NCBI GenBank assembly: GCA_021785655.1
Contig: JAJYET010000013.1
Coordinates: forward strand, 1 to 52,718
From: a bacterium
GTDB lineage: Bacteria; Chloroflexota; Dormibacteria; Aeolococcales; Bog-877
Direction: 5' to 3'
DNA: 52,718 nt
In this document: one piece after another, positions 16,122-24,330 of the stretch
Numbering within the stretch: the first letter of the stretch is position 1
How the letters are laid out: every line of letters starts with the position of its first letter
Position numbers and translations under genes: made by a program
Notes under the pieces: generated by a model
What the model saw: the letters and a program-made list of their open reading frames with translations, nothing else
Database searches by the model: none
Told to the model about the DNA's origin: nothing

Positions 16122-17075
16122 ATGACCAGAACGGCGGAGGTCTTCGCGGAGGTGGAGCGGGCGGCGGCAGCGGTCCTGGTGGGCTCGATGGACCCGCTGC
16201 GCCTCAGCCTTCTCACCATGGTGGTGGGGGGGCACGTGCTCCTGGAGGGGCTTCCCGGCACCGCCAAGACGCTGATGGCGCGGACCCTGGCCCACCTCAC
16301 CGGCGCCAACTTCGGGCGGGTCCAGTTCACCCCGGACCTGCTGCCCGCCGACATCGTCGGCAGCGTGGTGTACGACCAGCGGCTGGGCCGCTTCGAGGTC
16401 CGGCCCGGCCCGGTGTTCACCGACGTGCTCCTCGCGGACGAGATCAATCGCAGCCCGGCCAAGACTCAGGCGGCGCTCCTGGAGGCGATGGAGGAGCGCC
16501 AGGTGACCCTGGACGGCCGCTCCCACCCGCTCGGGGATCGCTTCATGGTCCTGGCGACCCAGAACCCGATCGAGCTGGAGGGAACCTTCCCCCTCCCCGA
16601 GGCCGAGCTCGACCGCTTCATGGTCAAGGTGGCGGTGCCATCGCTGGGGGTGGAGGGGGAGCTGGAGCTGGCCCGCCGGGTGGACCAGGGCTTCGACGCC
16701 AACCGGTTGGAGGAGATCCTCACCGGACCGCCCCCGGCCGGGCCCGAGGTGCTCCTCCATCTGCGCAGCGAGGTGGCCGGGGTCAGCTGCTCGGAGGAGG
16801 TCCGGTCCTACATCAGCTCCATCGTGGCGGCCTCCCGCGAGGCGCCCGAACTCACCTTTGGGGCCAGCTCCCGGGCCACCGTCGCCCTGGTCCGGCTGGG
16901 CAAGGCCCGGGCGGCGGCCGGGGGCCGACAGTTCGTCACTCCCGAGGATGTCAAGGAGCTCTGCATGCCGGTGCTCCGCCACCGGCTCCAGCTCCGCCCC
17001 GAGGCCGAGATGCAGGGGCTGGACGAGACCTCGGCCGTGGGGAGGGTTCTGGCCCGGGTGGCCGTCCCCCGCTGA
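16122..17075 (+). CDS. MoxR family AAA+ ATPase
   Basis: 317 residues. Walker A is LEGLPGTAKTLMAR (about 43-56), Walker B is LLADEINRSPAKTQAALLEAMEE, sensor 1 is LATQNPIELEG, and FPLPEAELDRF is the typical MoxR arginine-finger segment. MoxR ATPases act with VWA/DUF58 proteins as chaperones that activate or assemble partner complexes. A GGAGGTAGGTGAG stretch just before the ATG is a strong ribosome site. The partner DUF58 gene follows two bases after its stop. Confidence 0.93.
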   Translation: MTRTAEVFAEVERAAAAVLVGSMDPLRLSLLTMVVGGHVLLEGLPGTAKTLMARTLAHLTGANFGRVQFTPDLLPADIVGSVVYDQRLGRFEVRPGPVFTDVLLADEINRSPAKTQAALLEAMEERQVTLDGRSHPLGDRFMVLATQNPIELEGTFPLPEAELDRFMVKVAVPSLGVEGELELARRVDQGFDANRLEEILTGPPPAGPEVLLHLRSEVAGVSCSEEVRSYISSIVAASREAPELTFGASSRATVALVRLGKARAAAGGRQFVTPEDVKELCMPVLRHRLQLRPEAEMQGLDETSAVGRVLARVAVPR

Positions 17076-17077
17076 AC

Positions 17078-18376
17078 ATGACTCCACGAGCCTTCGGGCT
17101 GGGGCTGGTCGGGGTCGGCCTGCTCTTGGCCGGAACCGCCTTCTGGCCCCTCACGCTCCTGGGGGGCGGCTGGCTGGTGGGGCTGGCTGGGGCGTCCCTC
17201 CTCGACTGGCTGGCGGCGCCCCGCCACTGGACGGTGGACCGGCGGCTGGCCCCCGCCCTGGCCCTGGGGGCCCCGAACCCGGTGGAGCTGCACGTCCGCT
17301 GTGAGAGCCGCCGTCGGGTCCGCGCCGTGTGTCGGGACGAGACCGAGCCGGGCCTCGGGGCCGAGCCCAAGGTGCTGGATCTCCTCCTTCCGGCCGGCGG
17401 GGAGGGGGTCGCGCTCTACCGCTGCCTTCCCAGCCAGAGGGGCGCCCTGCACTTCGGGAGGGTGGTGCTCAGGGCGCCCGGGCCCCTCGGCCTGTGGCGC
17501 CGCCAGCACGCCGTGCCCCTCTCCCAGGAGGTCCCAGTCCTCCCGGCACTGCACGCGGTGGGGAGGTGGGAGGGGCGGGCACGCCGCTCGGGGTCCGAGC
17601 CCTTGGGGAGCAGGGGCTGGCACCGCTACGGGGAGGGGACCGAGTTCGCCGCCATTCGCGACTACGTGGTCGGCGATGATCCCCGGCGGGTGAACTGGCG
17701 CGCCACCGCCCGGCTGGGACGCCCGATGACCAGCCAGTACGAGCCCGAGCGGTCGCGCCCCATCTGGCTGGTCATGGACTGTGGGCGCCTCATGGCTTCC
17801 GGCGACGGCGACCTGAGCAAGCTGGACGTGGCGCTCTCCTCGGCCCTCCTGCTGGCCTGGGTGGCCCTCGCCAGGGGGGACCGGGTGGGAGCACTCGCCG
17901 TGGCGTCGGCCTCCTCTCCCGTGGTCCCTCCTCGGGCCGGTCGGGCCCACTACCGCCGCCTGCAGGAGGGGCTCGCCCGGCTCCGCCCCGAGCTGGTGGA
18001 CCCGGACTGGGGACTAGCCGCCCTGGAGCTGCGCCGGCTGCAGGGGCCCCGCGCCCTGGTGGTGAGCTTCACCGACCTCTCCGACCCCGACATGGCGTCC
18101 CGGCTGGCGGCCGCGGTGGGCCGGCTCAGGCCCCGCCACCTGCCCCTGGTGGTCACCCAGAGGGACCCGGTTCTGGACCGCGAGCGGGCCGAGATCCCCC
18201 AGGGTGCCCGCGCGGTGTACCGGAGGGCCGCCGCCCTGCGGTTGCTGGAGGAGCGGCAGCTGGCGCTGGACCGGCTGGTGGCCCTCAGGGTCCCCACGGT
18301 CGACAGTGGCCCGGACGGGCTGGGCCCGGCGCTTATCGACCGCTACCTGGACCTCAAGGCGAGGGGGGCAATCTGA
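17078..18376 (+). CDS. DUF58 (VWA-like) protein, MoxR partner
   Basis: 432 residues. Two adjacent hydrophobic segments at the N-terminus (about 5-45) anchor the protein. The DUF58 signature is seen as YVVGDDPRRVNWRATARLGRPMTSQYEPE, followed by a VWA-like strand LVMDCGRLM. DUF58 proteins are the standard partners of MoxR ATPases, though their client here is unknown. Last gene of the operon. Its stop is one base from the end of convergent ispH, so there is no room for an intergenic terminator. Confidence 0.9.
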   Translation: MTPRAFGLGLVGVGLLLAGTAFWPLTLLGGGWLVGLAGASLLDWLAAPRHWTVDRRLAPALALGAPNPVELHVRCESRRRVRAVCRDETEPGLGAEPKVLDLLLPAGGEGVALYRCLPSQRGALHFGRVVLRAPGPLGLWRRQHAVPLSQEVPVLPALHAVGRWEGRARRSGSEPLGSRGWHRYGEGTEFAAIRDYVVGDDPRRVNWRATARLGRPMTSQYEPERSRPIWLVMDCGRLMASGDGDLSKLDVALSSALLLAWVALARGDRVGALAVASASSPVVPPRAGRAHYRRLQEGLARLRPELVDPDWGLAALELRRLQGPRALVVSFTDLSDPDMASRLAAAVGRLRPRHLPLVVTQRDPVLDRERAEIPQGARAVYRRAAALRLLEERQLALDRLVALRVPTVDSGPDGLGPALIDRYLDLKARGAI

Positions 18377-18377
18377 T

Positions 18378-19265
18378 CTAGCCCGCCACCGCCGCCGGCT
18401 CCGGCTGCATCTGCTCCAGCCGGGCGATCACCTCCCGGGTGATCTGGGAGGGCGTGGAGGCACCGGAGGTCACTCCTACCCGCCGCACCCCCTGGAACCA
18501 CTCTGGGCGCAGGTCATCGGCGGTGTCCACCAGGTGCGCCGGCCGGTTGGCCAGCTCCCTCACCACCTGCACCAGCCGCTGGGTGTTGCTGCTCCGGGCG
18601 CTGCCCACCACCACCACCAGGTCGCAGGACGCGGCCTGCTCCACGGCCGCCTGCTGCCGCTCCTGGGTGGCCAGGCAGATCTCGTTGTGGACCTCTATCT
18701 CCGGGAACCGCTGCCGCAAACGGTCGATGATGGCGCCGGTGTCCCAGAGCGAGAGGGTGGTCTGGGTGGTGACCGCCAGGGGGCCGGGGCCGGGCTCCAG
18801 CCGGTCCACGTCCTCGACGGTCTCCACCAGGTGGGTCTTATCCGGGGCCTCGCCCAGAACTCCCTCGGGCTCGGGGTGCCCCCGGCGCCCGATGTACACC
18901 ACGGTGAATCCCTTCCGGCAGAGGTCCCGGACCAGCTCGTGGGTCCGGATCACGTCGGAGCAGGTCGCATCCACCACGTTGAGGCCCTTGGCCAGCGCCC
19001 GTTCTCGGACCAAGGGGGAGACGCCATGGGCGGTGAGGACCACCGTCCCGCTGTCGACTTGGTCCAGCGCCTCCAGCCTCGACGGGGCGTCCACCAGCCG
19101 CACGCCGAGGTCGGCGAACTCCCGGGTCACGTGCTCGTTGTGCACCAGGTGGCCCAGCATGGCCACCGGCTCGCCGGGATGGGCCTCTGCGGTCTGGCGC
19201 AGGGCCCGGATCGCCTCCACCACTCCGTGGCAGTAGCCCCGGGGCCTGATCTTGACCACCTCCAC
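18378..19265 (-). CDS. ispH: 4-hydroxy-3-methylbut-2-enyl diphosphate reductase
   Basis: 295 residues. IspH (LytB) carries out the last step of the MEP pathway, making IPP and DMAPP with a 4Fe-4S cluster. The three cluster cysteines are visible in GYCHGVVEAI (N-terminal), DATCSDVIRTH and EICLATQERQ. VGSARSSNTQRL and GVTSGASTPSQI are the expected C-terminal substrate-binding segments. Length is normal for the family. The GTG start at 19265 is preceded by a -10 box six bases away, so the message is probably leaderless. It shows that this organism uses the MEP route for isoprenoids, which the UbiA gene at 33809 also needs. Confidence 0.96.
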   Translation of the reverse strand: MEVVKIRPRGYCHGVVEAIRALRQTAEAHPGEPVAMLGHLVHNEHVTREFADLGVRLVDAPSRLEALDQVDSGTVVLTAHGVSPLVRERALAKGLNVVDATCSDVIRTHELVRDLCRKGFTVVYIGRRGHPEPEGVLGEAPDKTHLVETVEDVDRLEPGPGPLAVTTQTTLSLWDTGAIIDRLRQRFPEIEVHNEICLATQERQQAAVEQAASCDLVVVVGSARSSNTQRLVQVVRELANRPAHLVDTADDLRPEWFQGVRRVGVTSGASTPSQITREVIARLEQMQPEPAAVAG

Positions 19266-19271
19266 GGCTCA

Positions 19272-19277
19272 AGCCTA
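19272..19277 (-). promoter_or_regulatory. -10 box of leaderless ispH, overlapping the upstream stop codon
   Basis: TAGGCT on the minus strand ends six bases before the GTG of ispH. Its first three bases (19275-19277) are the TAG stop of the SpoIIM-like gene. Confidence 0.5.
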
Positions 19278-20261
19278 GCAGTTGCCCGAAATCGCCCTCG
19301 CCGGGGCTCGGCGTCTCCCGGCCAGCAGGAGCCAGGGGTAGAGGGCCAGCCCGGACGCGGCTCCCACGGCCAGCTTGGCGGGGTCGGGGAGCGCCGAGGG
19401 GGTGATGAATCCCTCTATGAGGCCAGCCACCACCAGGAGGCAGGCCGCTCCCATCGCGAGCTCCACCGCCGGCCGGGCCGCCAGCGCCAGAGCCTCCTCC
19501 CGGCGGCGCAGGCCAGGCCGGAGCACCGCGTCCCCGAGGCGCAGCCCGGCTCCGGCCGCGGTGCAGATGACGGTGAGTTCGATGACGCCGTGGGGGACGA
19601 TCAGGGACCAGAACTGGAGGTCGAGCCCGGCGGAGTGGCTGGCGCCGGCCAGAACCCCGAGCTGGAAGCCGTTGGCCAGGAGGAGGGCCACGGTGGGCAC
19701 CCCGAGGAGCAGCCCCAGGACACAGGCCAGGGCGGCCACCCGGACGTTGTTCTGGATGATGAACGCGGAGAGCTGGGAGCCGAGCTGCCCACCCACGGCC
19801 GCCGGGTTGCCCAGGTGGTGGGCGGCCAGGCTGGCCCGGTAGCCGGCGGGCAGCAGCCCGCTGAGGTCCGGGCGCAGCCCGACCGCGGCCCATCCCGCCG
19901 CGACCCCCGCCACGAGGCACCCCCCCGCCACCGCCACATATCCGCCGAGGTCCCGGAACAGCCGCGGCAGCCCCACGGCGAAGAAGACCGGCAGCTGCCG
20001 CAGACCACCCCGCGGCCGGCGGTAGAGCACCGGCTGGGCGGTGGCCAGCAGACGTTCCAGCTCCGAGACCAGCTCGGACCCCGGGTACTCGCGCCGGGCC
20101 AGCGCCAGATCGGAGCTGAGCCTCTGGACCAGGGACGAGAGCCGGTCCACCTCCGCCGCCGACCGTCCCCCAAGGCGCCTCGCCCCCAGCCGGCGGGCGA
20201 GCCCGATCAGCTCCTCCCAGCGGGGGGCGCCCCGGCGCCGGAACTCCTCCTGGCTGATCAC
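19275..20261 (-). CDS. SpoIIM/DUF95 family membrane protein
   Basis: 328 residues. A soluble helical N-terminal region of about 100 residues (RWEELIGLARRLG...) precedes about six membrane spans with the DUF95 features AFIIQNNVRVAALA, NGFQLG and PHGVIELT. In endospore formers SpoIIM helps peptidoglycan remodelling during engulfment; in non-sporulating Actinomycetota the homologue lies beside MoxR/DUF58 and RDD genes and its role is unknown. That context is present here. Neither a sporulation role nor sporulation itself should be inferred. The GTG start at 20261 faces the RDD gene with 42 bases between. Confidence 0.85.
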   Translation of the reverse strand: MISQEEFRRRGAPRWEELIGLARRLGARRLGGRSAAEVDRLSSLVQRLSSDLALARREYPGSELVSELERLLATAQPVLYRRPRGGLRQLPVFFAVGLPRLFRDLGGYVAVAGGCLVAGVAAGWAAVGLRPDLSGLLPAGYRASLAAHHLGNPAAVGGQLGSQLSAFIIQNNVRVAALACVLGLLLGVPTVALLLANGFQLGVLAGASHSAGLDLQFWSLIVPHGVIELTVICTAAGAGLRLGDAVLRPGLRRREEALALAARPAVELAMGAACLLVVAGLIEGFITPSALPDPAKLAVGAASGLALYPWLLLAGRRRAPARAISGNC

Positions 20262-20286
20262 CGGCCCGATCGCCTCCGCCCGGCGC

Positions 20287-20292
20287 TACGAT
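20287..20292 (+). promoter_or_regulatory. -10 box upstream of the RDD gene
   Basis: TACGAT fits TANNNT and ends 11 bases before the GTG at 20304, giving at most a few bases of leader. The gap is longer than the 6-7 bases seen at other leaderless genes, so the match is weaker. Confidence 0.35.
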
Positions 20293-20303
20293 GCCGGCCA
20301 GCT

Positions 20304-21113
20304 GTGCTGCAAGGGTTTGAGTACCGCACCCCGGAGAGCATCACTGTCTCCCAGCCGGTGGCCGGGATCGGCTCGCGGGGGCTGGCGGCGGTGGTGGACA
20401 CCGTGGTCATCCTGCTGATCATCCTCGCCTTCCTGGCCGGTGCCGTCGCCGTCTCCGGGTACACCCTGAACGCCACGCCAGCCGGCGGGGCCCTGATCGT
20501 CCTGGTGGTTGTGGCCTCCGTGGTCCCGGTCGCCTACTACGTGCTCTGGGAAGTGGCGACGGGGGGCCGCTCCCTGGGGAAGGCGATCTTCGGCCTGCGG
20601 GTGGTGGACCACTCCGGGGTGCCCCTCACCCCCGCCGACTCGCTGGTGCGCAACCTGGTCCGAATCCTGGACTTCCTCCCCTTCCTGTACGGGATCGGAG
20701 TGGTGGCGATGTTCGCCGGCTCCCGGCCCCGGCGGCTCGGCGACCTGGCGGCCGGGACCCTCGTGGTCCACGACCGCGGCCTGCGCCGCTTGGAGCGGGG
20801 GGTCCGCGCCGGGCGCAGCCCCAGGTTGCGCCGCACGGACCCCGGTCCACCGATTTCGGGTGCGGAGGCCTGCGGGCGGCGCGAGCTCAGCCTGCTGGAG
20901 GATCTGCTGGCTCGGCCGGAGCTTTCAGCGAGGCGCCGCCAGGAGGTCGCCCTGGAGCTGGTCCGGGCCCTCGAGCGGCGGCCTGGAGTGGTCTGGCCGG
21001 GTCCGTTGGACCCGGATCCGCTCGACCTCTTGGAGCGGCTCTATCTGCAGCTCCGGGAGCGGCTCATCGAGTCCGCTCCACCTGGGTCGTCCGCTCGACC
21101 GGTCGAACCCTGA
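20304..21113 (+). CDS. RDD family membrane protein with C-terminal extension
   Basis: 269 residues. The RDD domain (about 10-150) has GIGSRGLAAVVDTVVI at the start, a GRSLGKAIFGLRVVD segment and the closing RRLGDLAAGTLVV, with three or so membrane spans. RDD proteins are small transport-like or stress-linked membrane proteins of unclear function; some act as cation antiporters. The C-terminal 110 residues are soluble and Arg/Leu-rich and may be an adaptor. Its place beside SpoIIM-like and MoxR-type genes is common in Actinomycetota. The last 50 bases overlap the convergent small membrane-protein gene. Confidence 0.8.
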   Translation: MLQGFEYRTPESITVSQPVAGIGSRGLAAVVDTVVILLIILAFLAGAVAVSGYTLNATPAGGALIVLVVVASVVPVAYYVLWEVATGGRSLGKAIFGLRVVDHSGVPLTPADSLVRNLVRILDFLPFLYGIGVVAMFAGSRPRRLGDLAAGTLVVHDRGLRRLERGVRAGRSPRLRRTDPGPPISGAEACGRRELSLLEDLLARPELSARRRQEVALELVRALERRPGVVWPGPLDPDPLDLLERLYLQLRERLIESAPPGSSARPVEP

Positions 21114-21387
21114 GCTCGCGCTCTCTGGGCTCGCGGCGCCGGCCAGGAGGGGCAGGGTCGACCGGCTCCTTCAGGTTGCGCCGCACCGTGACCGGGCGCC
21201 GCGAGGCCTCCACCACGGCCTCCAGGAAGGCCCAGACCCGGTAGGCGCCGTACCCCGCCAGTGCCAGCAGGGTCACCCCGGCGACCAGGTTGAGCAGGCC
21301 GGCCAGTGGCGGGAGCACCACCGCCAGCGCCGCGCACGCTCCCACCAGCGCCAGCCCCGACTTGAGTCTTCGCAGAGCCACGCCCAT
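21064..21387 (-). CDS. Small two-span membrane protein, unknown
   Basis: 107 residues from the ATG at 21387. Two hydrophobic segments (about 12-32 and 36-52) are followed by an Arg/Glu/Pro-rich soluble tail (EPVDPAPPGRRREPRE). No family is recognised. It overlaps the RDD gene tail-to-tail by 50 bases and diverges from the zinc-ribbon gene at 21433, with 45 bases between the starts. Confidence 0.55.
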   Translation of the reverse strand: MGVALRRLKSGLALVGACAALAVVLPPLAGLLNLVAGVTLLALAGYGAYRVWAFLEAVVEASRRPVTVRRNLKEPVDPAPPGRRREPRERELRVRPVERTTQVERTR

Positions 21388-21420
21388 TGAGTCCCCCGAG
21401 GGGCGGAACGGCGTCCGGGC

Positions 21421-21426
21421 TACCAT
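21421..21426 (+). promoter_or_regulatory. -10 box of the leaderless zinc-ribbon gene
   Basis: TACCAT ends six bases before the ATG at 21433. The spacer is CGGGGG, so a ribosome site is also conceivable, though it abuts the start codon too closely. Confidence 0.45.
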
Positions 21427-21432
21427 CGGGGG

Positions 21433-22035
21433 ATGCCTGTCTCTGTCCCGCGTCCCGATGGCGGGCTGGGGCCCCACCCCCACCGCAGCTGGCTTCACCT
21501 GCTGCCCCAGGACCCGGACCATCCGCTGGCGCCGGACGCGGGGTCCCGGGCCCGGCAGGTCCTGGTGGAGGAGGGGATGGCCCTGCCGGGGCCGGACGGT
21601 TCGCTGCTGCCGGGGCCGGGGTTCGCGATGGCGCTGGGAGTCGCGCCCCGGGGTCTTCCCATGGCCACGGCCGCGCCGCGCGGGGAGGTTCGGGTGGAGT
21701 CAGGGGTGCTCCGCTTTTACCCGGACCCCGGGCCCGAGGGTTTCGACTCCGTGCCCCTGCGTTCCTACCGGGCGCCCTGCCCGAGCTGCGGGAACGAGCT
21801 GGATCTCTTCTCGCTCCGCTTCCCCCACCCCGACCCCCACACCGCCCGCTGCCCGGGCTGCGAGGCCGGGGTGTCCCTGCTGGAGCTTCGGTTCACCCCG
21901 GAGCTTCCCCGGGCGTGGATGGAGATCACCTTCGGCGACCTGGACCACCGTCCCAGCCTCCGGCCGCACCCGGTGTTCAGGCGGCTGGAGCAGGCCCTTG
22001 GCCTCCGGCTGCGCGAGGTCCACGTCAGCCTCTGA
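21433..22035 (+). CDS. Protein with CPxC zinc-ribbon pair, unknown
   Basis: 200 residues, soluble. The middle holds two knuckles about 30 residues apart, CPSCGNE and CPGCEAG, forming a four-cysteine zinc ribbon; this recalls the CpXC family but the match is weak. The N-terminal 110 residues are Pro/Gly-rich and the C-terminal 60 are helical (PVFRRLEQALGLRLREVHV). The function is unknown. It is convergent with the VirB6-like gene, with seven bases between them. Confidence 0.6.
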   Translation: MPVSVPRPDGGLGPHPHRSWLHLLPQDPDHPLAPDAGSRARQVLVEEGMALPGPDGSLLPGPGFAMALGVAPRGLPMATAAPRGEVRVESGVLRFYPDPGPEGFDSVPLRSYRAPCPSCGNELDLFSLRFPHPDPHTARCPGCEAGVSLLELRFTPELPRAWMEITFGDLDHRPSLRPHPVFRRLEQALGLRLREVHVSL

Positions 22036-22042
22036 CAGGAGC

Positions 22043-22939
22043 TCAGAGCTCTCCCACGGAGAGTCGCCGCACCGCGCGGCTCCACCTTCGGGCGGCGGCC
22101 TCGGCGCTGGACTCGTAGTGGGTGGCGACGTTGAGCGCCCCCGGGACCCGGAGCATGAGGTAGAGGCTGGCGAGGGCGTACAGCATCCCGGCCAGCCCGC
22201 CTCCCCGGGCGAACGCCAGCTGCACCGCCACCCGCAGGACCAGGAGCTGGCCGAACTGCATGAAGAGCGAGACCACCAGGAGCCGGCCCCACTGCCGGGC
22301 GAAGCCCCGGGTCTCGGGCAGCACCGTGCAGTAGGCGGCCAGGGGGGCGGCGGCGCAGAGGACCGCCAGCAGGGTGTAGCGGACCACGTAGCTCAGCGCC
22401 AGGATGACGACCGCCACCACGAGGGCCGCGGCGAAGAGCAGCAGGAAGACGTTCTCCCCCGCGGACTGAACCCCCTGCTGGCTGAGGGGAGAGCTCCAGG
22501 GGAGGGCGCCCAGGGAGAGTTGGGCGCCGCCGATCACCACCGCACAGAGGGCGTTGTTGAGGTCGATGAGCTGCTGCAGCAGGGGCAGGCTCACCGTGGC
22601 CAGGGCCACCGCCACCAGGCATCGCGGAAGTACCTGCTGCAGCTGGTGGCGGACCGCTCCCAGGTCGGCCACCGTGCGCAGCGAGCTGTAGAGCAGGATC
22701 GCCAGCAACAGCGCCGCGCCCGCCGCCGCCAGCAGGTGGTTGAGGTCGGCTAGGCCCGGCGTCCCGGTGAAGGGACCCTGGGCCCTTCCTCCGGCGGCGT
22801 CATAGGTGCCGAAGAGGTAGGTCTTGAGGGCCGCGTCCAGGGCTTCCCGAGCGCTGCTGACGAACTCGGAGAGGATTCCGTCGAAGAGCCCGGCCAGCAA
22901 CCCCAGGGGGTTGACGCCGAACTGGGGCGGCCCGGGCAT
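22043..22939 (-). CDS. VirB6/TrbL-like polytopic membrane protein (T4SS-like locus 1)
   Basis: 298 residues with about five or six hydrophobic segments and a conserved-looking core (VVRYTLLAVLCAAAPLAAYC, LLVVSLFMQFGQLLVLRVA). This arrangement is typical of the TrbL/VirB6 inner-membrane channel family in Gram-positive-type T4SSs. The PLAAY...FMQFGQ region is the best pointer. ATG at 22939 has GGAG eight bases upstream. It follows a VirB2-like pilin gene with 12 bases between, as in conjugation operons. The assignment rests on topology and neighbours more than on sequence identity. Confidence 0.6.
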   Translation of the reverse strand: MPGPPQFGVNPLGLLAGLFDGILSEFVSSAREALDAALKTYLFGTYDAAGGRAQGPFTGTPGLADLNHLLAAAGAALLLAILLYSSLRTVADLGAVRHQLQQVLPRCLVAVALATVSLPLLQQLIDLNNALCAVVIGGAQLSLGALPWSSPLSQQGVQSAGENVFLLLFAAALVVAVVILALSYVVRYTLLAVLCAAAPLAAYCTVLPETRGFARQWGRLLVVSLFMQFGQLLVLRVAVQLAFARGGGLAGMLYALASLYLMLRVPGALNVATHYESSAEAAARRWSRAVRRLSVGEL

Positions 22940-22951
22940 CTCGACTCCGGG

Positions 22952-23191
22952 TCAGCCCAGACCACGGGGGACCGCGGAGAGCAGCACGTGGGTGAGGACC
23001 CCAGCCAGCTCCACCCCCAGGGTCCCGATCGCGATCCGCCCCAGCCAGCGCTGCGCCTCGAGGGCGCTGTGGGGACTGGGCGCCACCACCCGCCAGATGA
23101 AGGCGCACACGAAGGCCAGCGTGCCCAGGCTGGCGATCAGCTCCTGACCCAGGAGAACCCAGGAATTTAGTAGCGAGACCAGTTGGGCCAT
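22952..23191 (-). CDS. VirB2/TrbC-like small two-span membrane protein (locus 1)
   Basis: 79 residues with two hydrophobic helices (about 8-34 and 45-70) joined by a short polar loop (RVVAPSPHSALEAQRWLGR). This matches the size and hairpin shape of VirB2/TrbC pilin subunits, which precede VirB6-type genes in many T4SS loci. There is no separate cleavable signal region. A strong ribosome site (GGAGGAA) lies about five bases before the ATG. It is followed by the VirB6-like gene. A second candidate of the same type is at 42285. Confidence 0.55.
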   Translation of the reverse strand: MAQLVSLLNSWVLLGQELIASLGTLAFVCAFIWRVVAPSPHSALEAQRWLGRIAIGTLGVELAGVLTHVLLSAVPRGLG

Positions 23192-23254
23192 GAGGTTCCT
23201 CCGCGCTTGCCGCCGATCCCCACATAGGTCCGGCGGCGCCCCGGCCCTGGCCCC

Positions 23255-23725
23255 TCAGCCGGCGTCCGCCTCCCAGGGTCCCTCACCCGCGCTGACCACC
23301 AGGGTGACCGGCCCCTCGTTCACCGACTCAACCTCCATGTGGGCTCCGAACCGTCCCCCGGCCAACCTCGCCACCCCCAACCGGGTCAGCTCCTCACCGA
23401 ACTCCCGGCAGAGTTCGATGGCGGCGGCCGGGGGGGCCGCCCCCAGGAAGGAGGGCCGGTGCCCGCGCCCGCACGCCGCGTACAGGGTGAACTGGCTCAC
23501 CACCAGCACCTCGCCGCCCGCCTCCAGCACTGAACGGTTCATCCTCCCCTGGCCGTCGGGAAAGATCCGGAGGGTGGCGATGCGGCCGGCCAGGTGCCGG
23601 GCAAGCCCCTCATCGTCCCTCGGCCCGATCGCCAGGTACACCAGGAGTCCCGGGCCGGTGGCCCCCACCTCTTCCCCCTGCACCCGGACCGCAGCTCGGT
23701 GAACCCGCTGGACCACGGCCCTCAA
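23255..23725 (-). CDS. dtd: D-aminoacyl-tRNA deacylase
   Basis: 156 residues, the usual DTD length plus a short tail. It removes D-amino acids wrongly loaded onto tRNA. Family features visible are RAVVQRVHRAAVRV at the N-terminus, LLVYLAIGPRDD, LRIFPDGQGRMNRSVLEAGGEVLVVSQFTLYA (containing the SQFTL motif) and GRFGAHMEVESVNEGPVTL (family NxGPxT motif). The TTG at 23725 is chosen: it gives the normal N-terminus and lies two bases after the TGA of the upstream gene. It sits inside T4SS-like locus 1, 63 bases before the pilin-like gene; a functional link is not implied. Confidence 0.93.
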   Translation of the reverse strand: MRAVVQRVHRAAVRVQGEEVGATGPGLLVYLAIGPRDDEGLARHLAGRIATLRIFPDGQGRMNRSVLEAGGEVLVVSQFTLYAACGRGHRPSFLGAAPPAAAIELCREFGEELTRLGVARLAGGRFGAHMEVESVNEGPVTLVVSAGEGPWEADAG

Positions 23726-23727
23726 GG

Positions 23728-24324
23728 TCAGCCGATCGCCTGCAGGCCGCGATAGATCCGCATCGCCTCCGCCTCGGCCTCCAGGAAGCCGCCCGCCGCA
23801 GCGCGCATCCCCTGGAGGGCGAAGCCCCACTGCCCGGCCGGGGGGGTAGGGCCAGGCAGGGTCCGGCCCCGGTAGCGCGGGGGGTAAAAGGTGATCGTGG
23901 CTCTTGGCAGCCGCTTGAAGATCGGGCCGGCGACCATCAGCTCGTCGATGGTTCGGGGCCCACTCACCGTCCCCTCGATGAGCTCCAGCCGCCGCTGCTT
24001 GCGGATGGGGTTGTCCAGGTCGTCGATGAGCACCCGCCCTCCATGCTCCCCGGTCATCCGGATGAGCCCGAAGCAGACCGCCAAGGCGTCGGTCTCGTCC
24101 CCCTCCACCTTGACAAAGCCCGCGCCCAGGATGGGGTCAGGAGTCTCCAGCCGCAGGTGGCGGAGGTATTCGGACTCGAAGAGGCCGCGGGAGACGTCCG
24201 TGGCCAGCCACATCTCCCCCTCGCGCCAGCTGCGGGTGGCCGCGAACAGGCGCACCGCCTCCTCCCAGGCGGCGACGGTGGCACGGCCGGAGTTGAGCAG
24301 TCGGTAGCGCACCACCCGACCCAT
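23728..24324 (-). CDS. Conserved-looking hypothetical protein between VirB4-like and dtd genes
   Basis: 198 residues, mixed alpha/beta, no signal or membrane segment. Distinctive stretches are RVVRYRLLNSG at the start, WLATDVSRGLFESEYLRHL, FGLIRMTGEHGGRVLIDDLDN and RYRGRTLPGP. No family is recognised. ATG at 24324 follows a TAGAAT -10 box at six bases, so it can be transcribed independently of the VirB4-like gene ahead of it, as well as being coupled to dtd behind it. Confidence 0.65.
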   Translation of the reverse strand: MGRVVRYRLLNSGRATVAAWEEAVRLFAATRSWREGEMWLATDVSRGLFESEYLRHLRLETPDPILGAGFVKVEGDETDALAVCFGLIRMTGEHGGRVLIDDLDNPIRKQRRLELIEGTVSGPRTIDELMVAGPIFKRLPRATITFYPPRYRGRTLPGPTPPAGQWGFALQGMRAAAGGFLEAEAEAMRIYRGLQAIG

Positions 24325-24330
24325 GGGGCG

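Noticed and set aside
19275-20261. Evidence for endospore formation from the SpoIIM-like gene
   Set aside because: DUF95/SpoIIM proteins are common in non-sporulating Actinomycetota beside MoxR and RDD genes, and no other sporulation gene is present.
18204-20300. Very long open plus-strand frame opposite ispH and the SpoIIM-like gene
   Set aside because: Its protein is low-complexity Gly/Pro/Arg/His sequence; the minus-strand frames encode recognised families. Only the last part (from 20304) is the real RDD gene.
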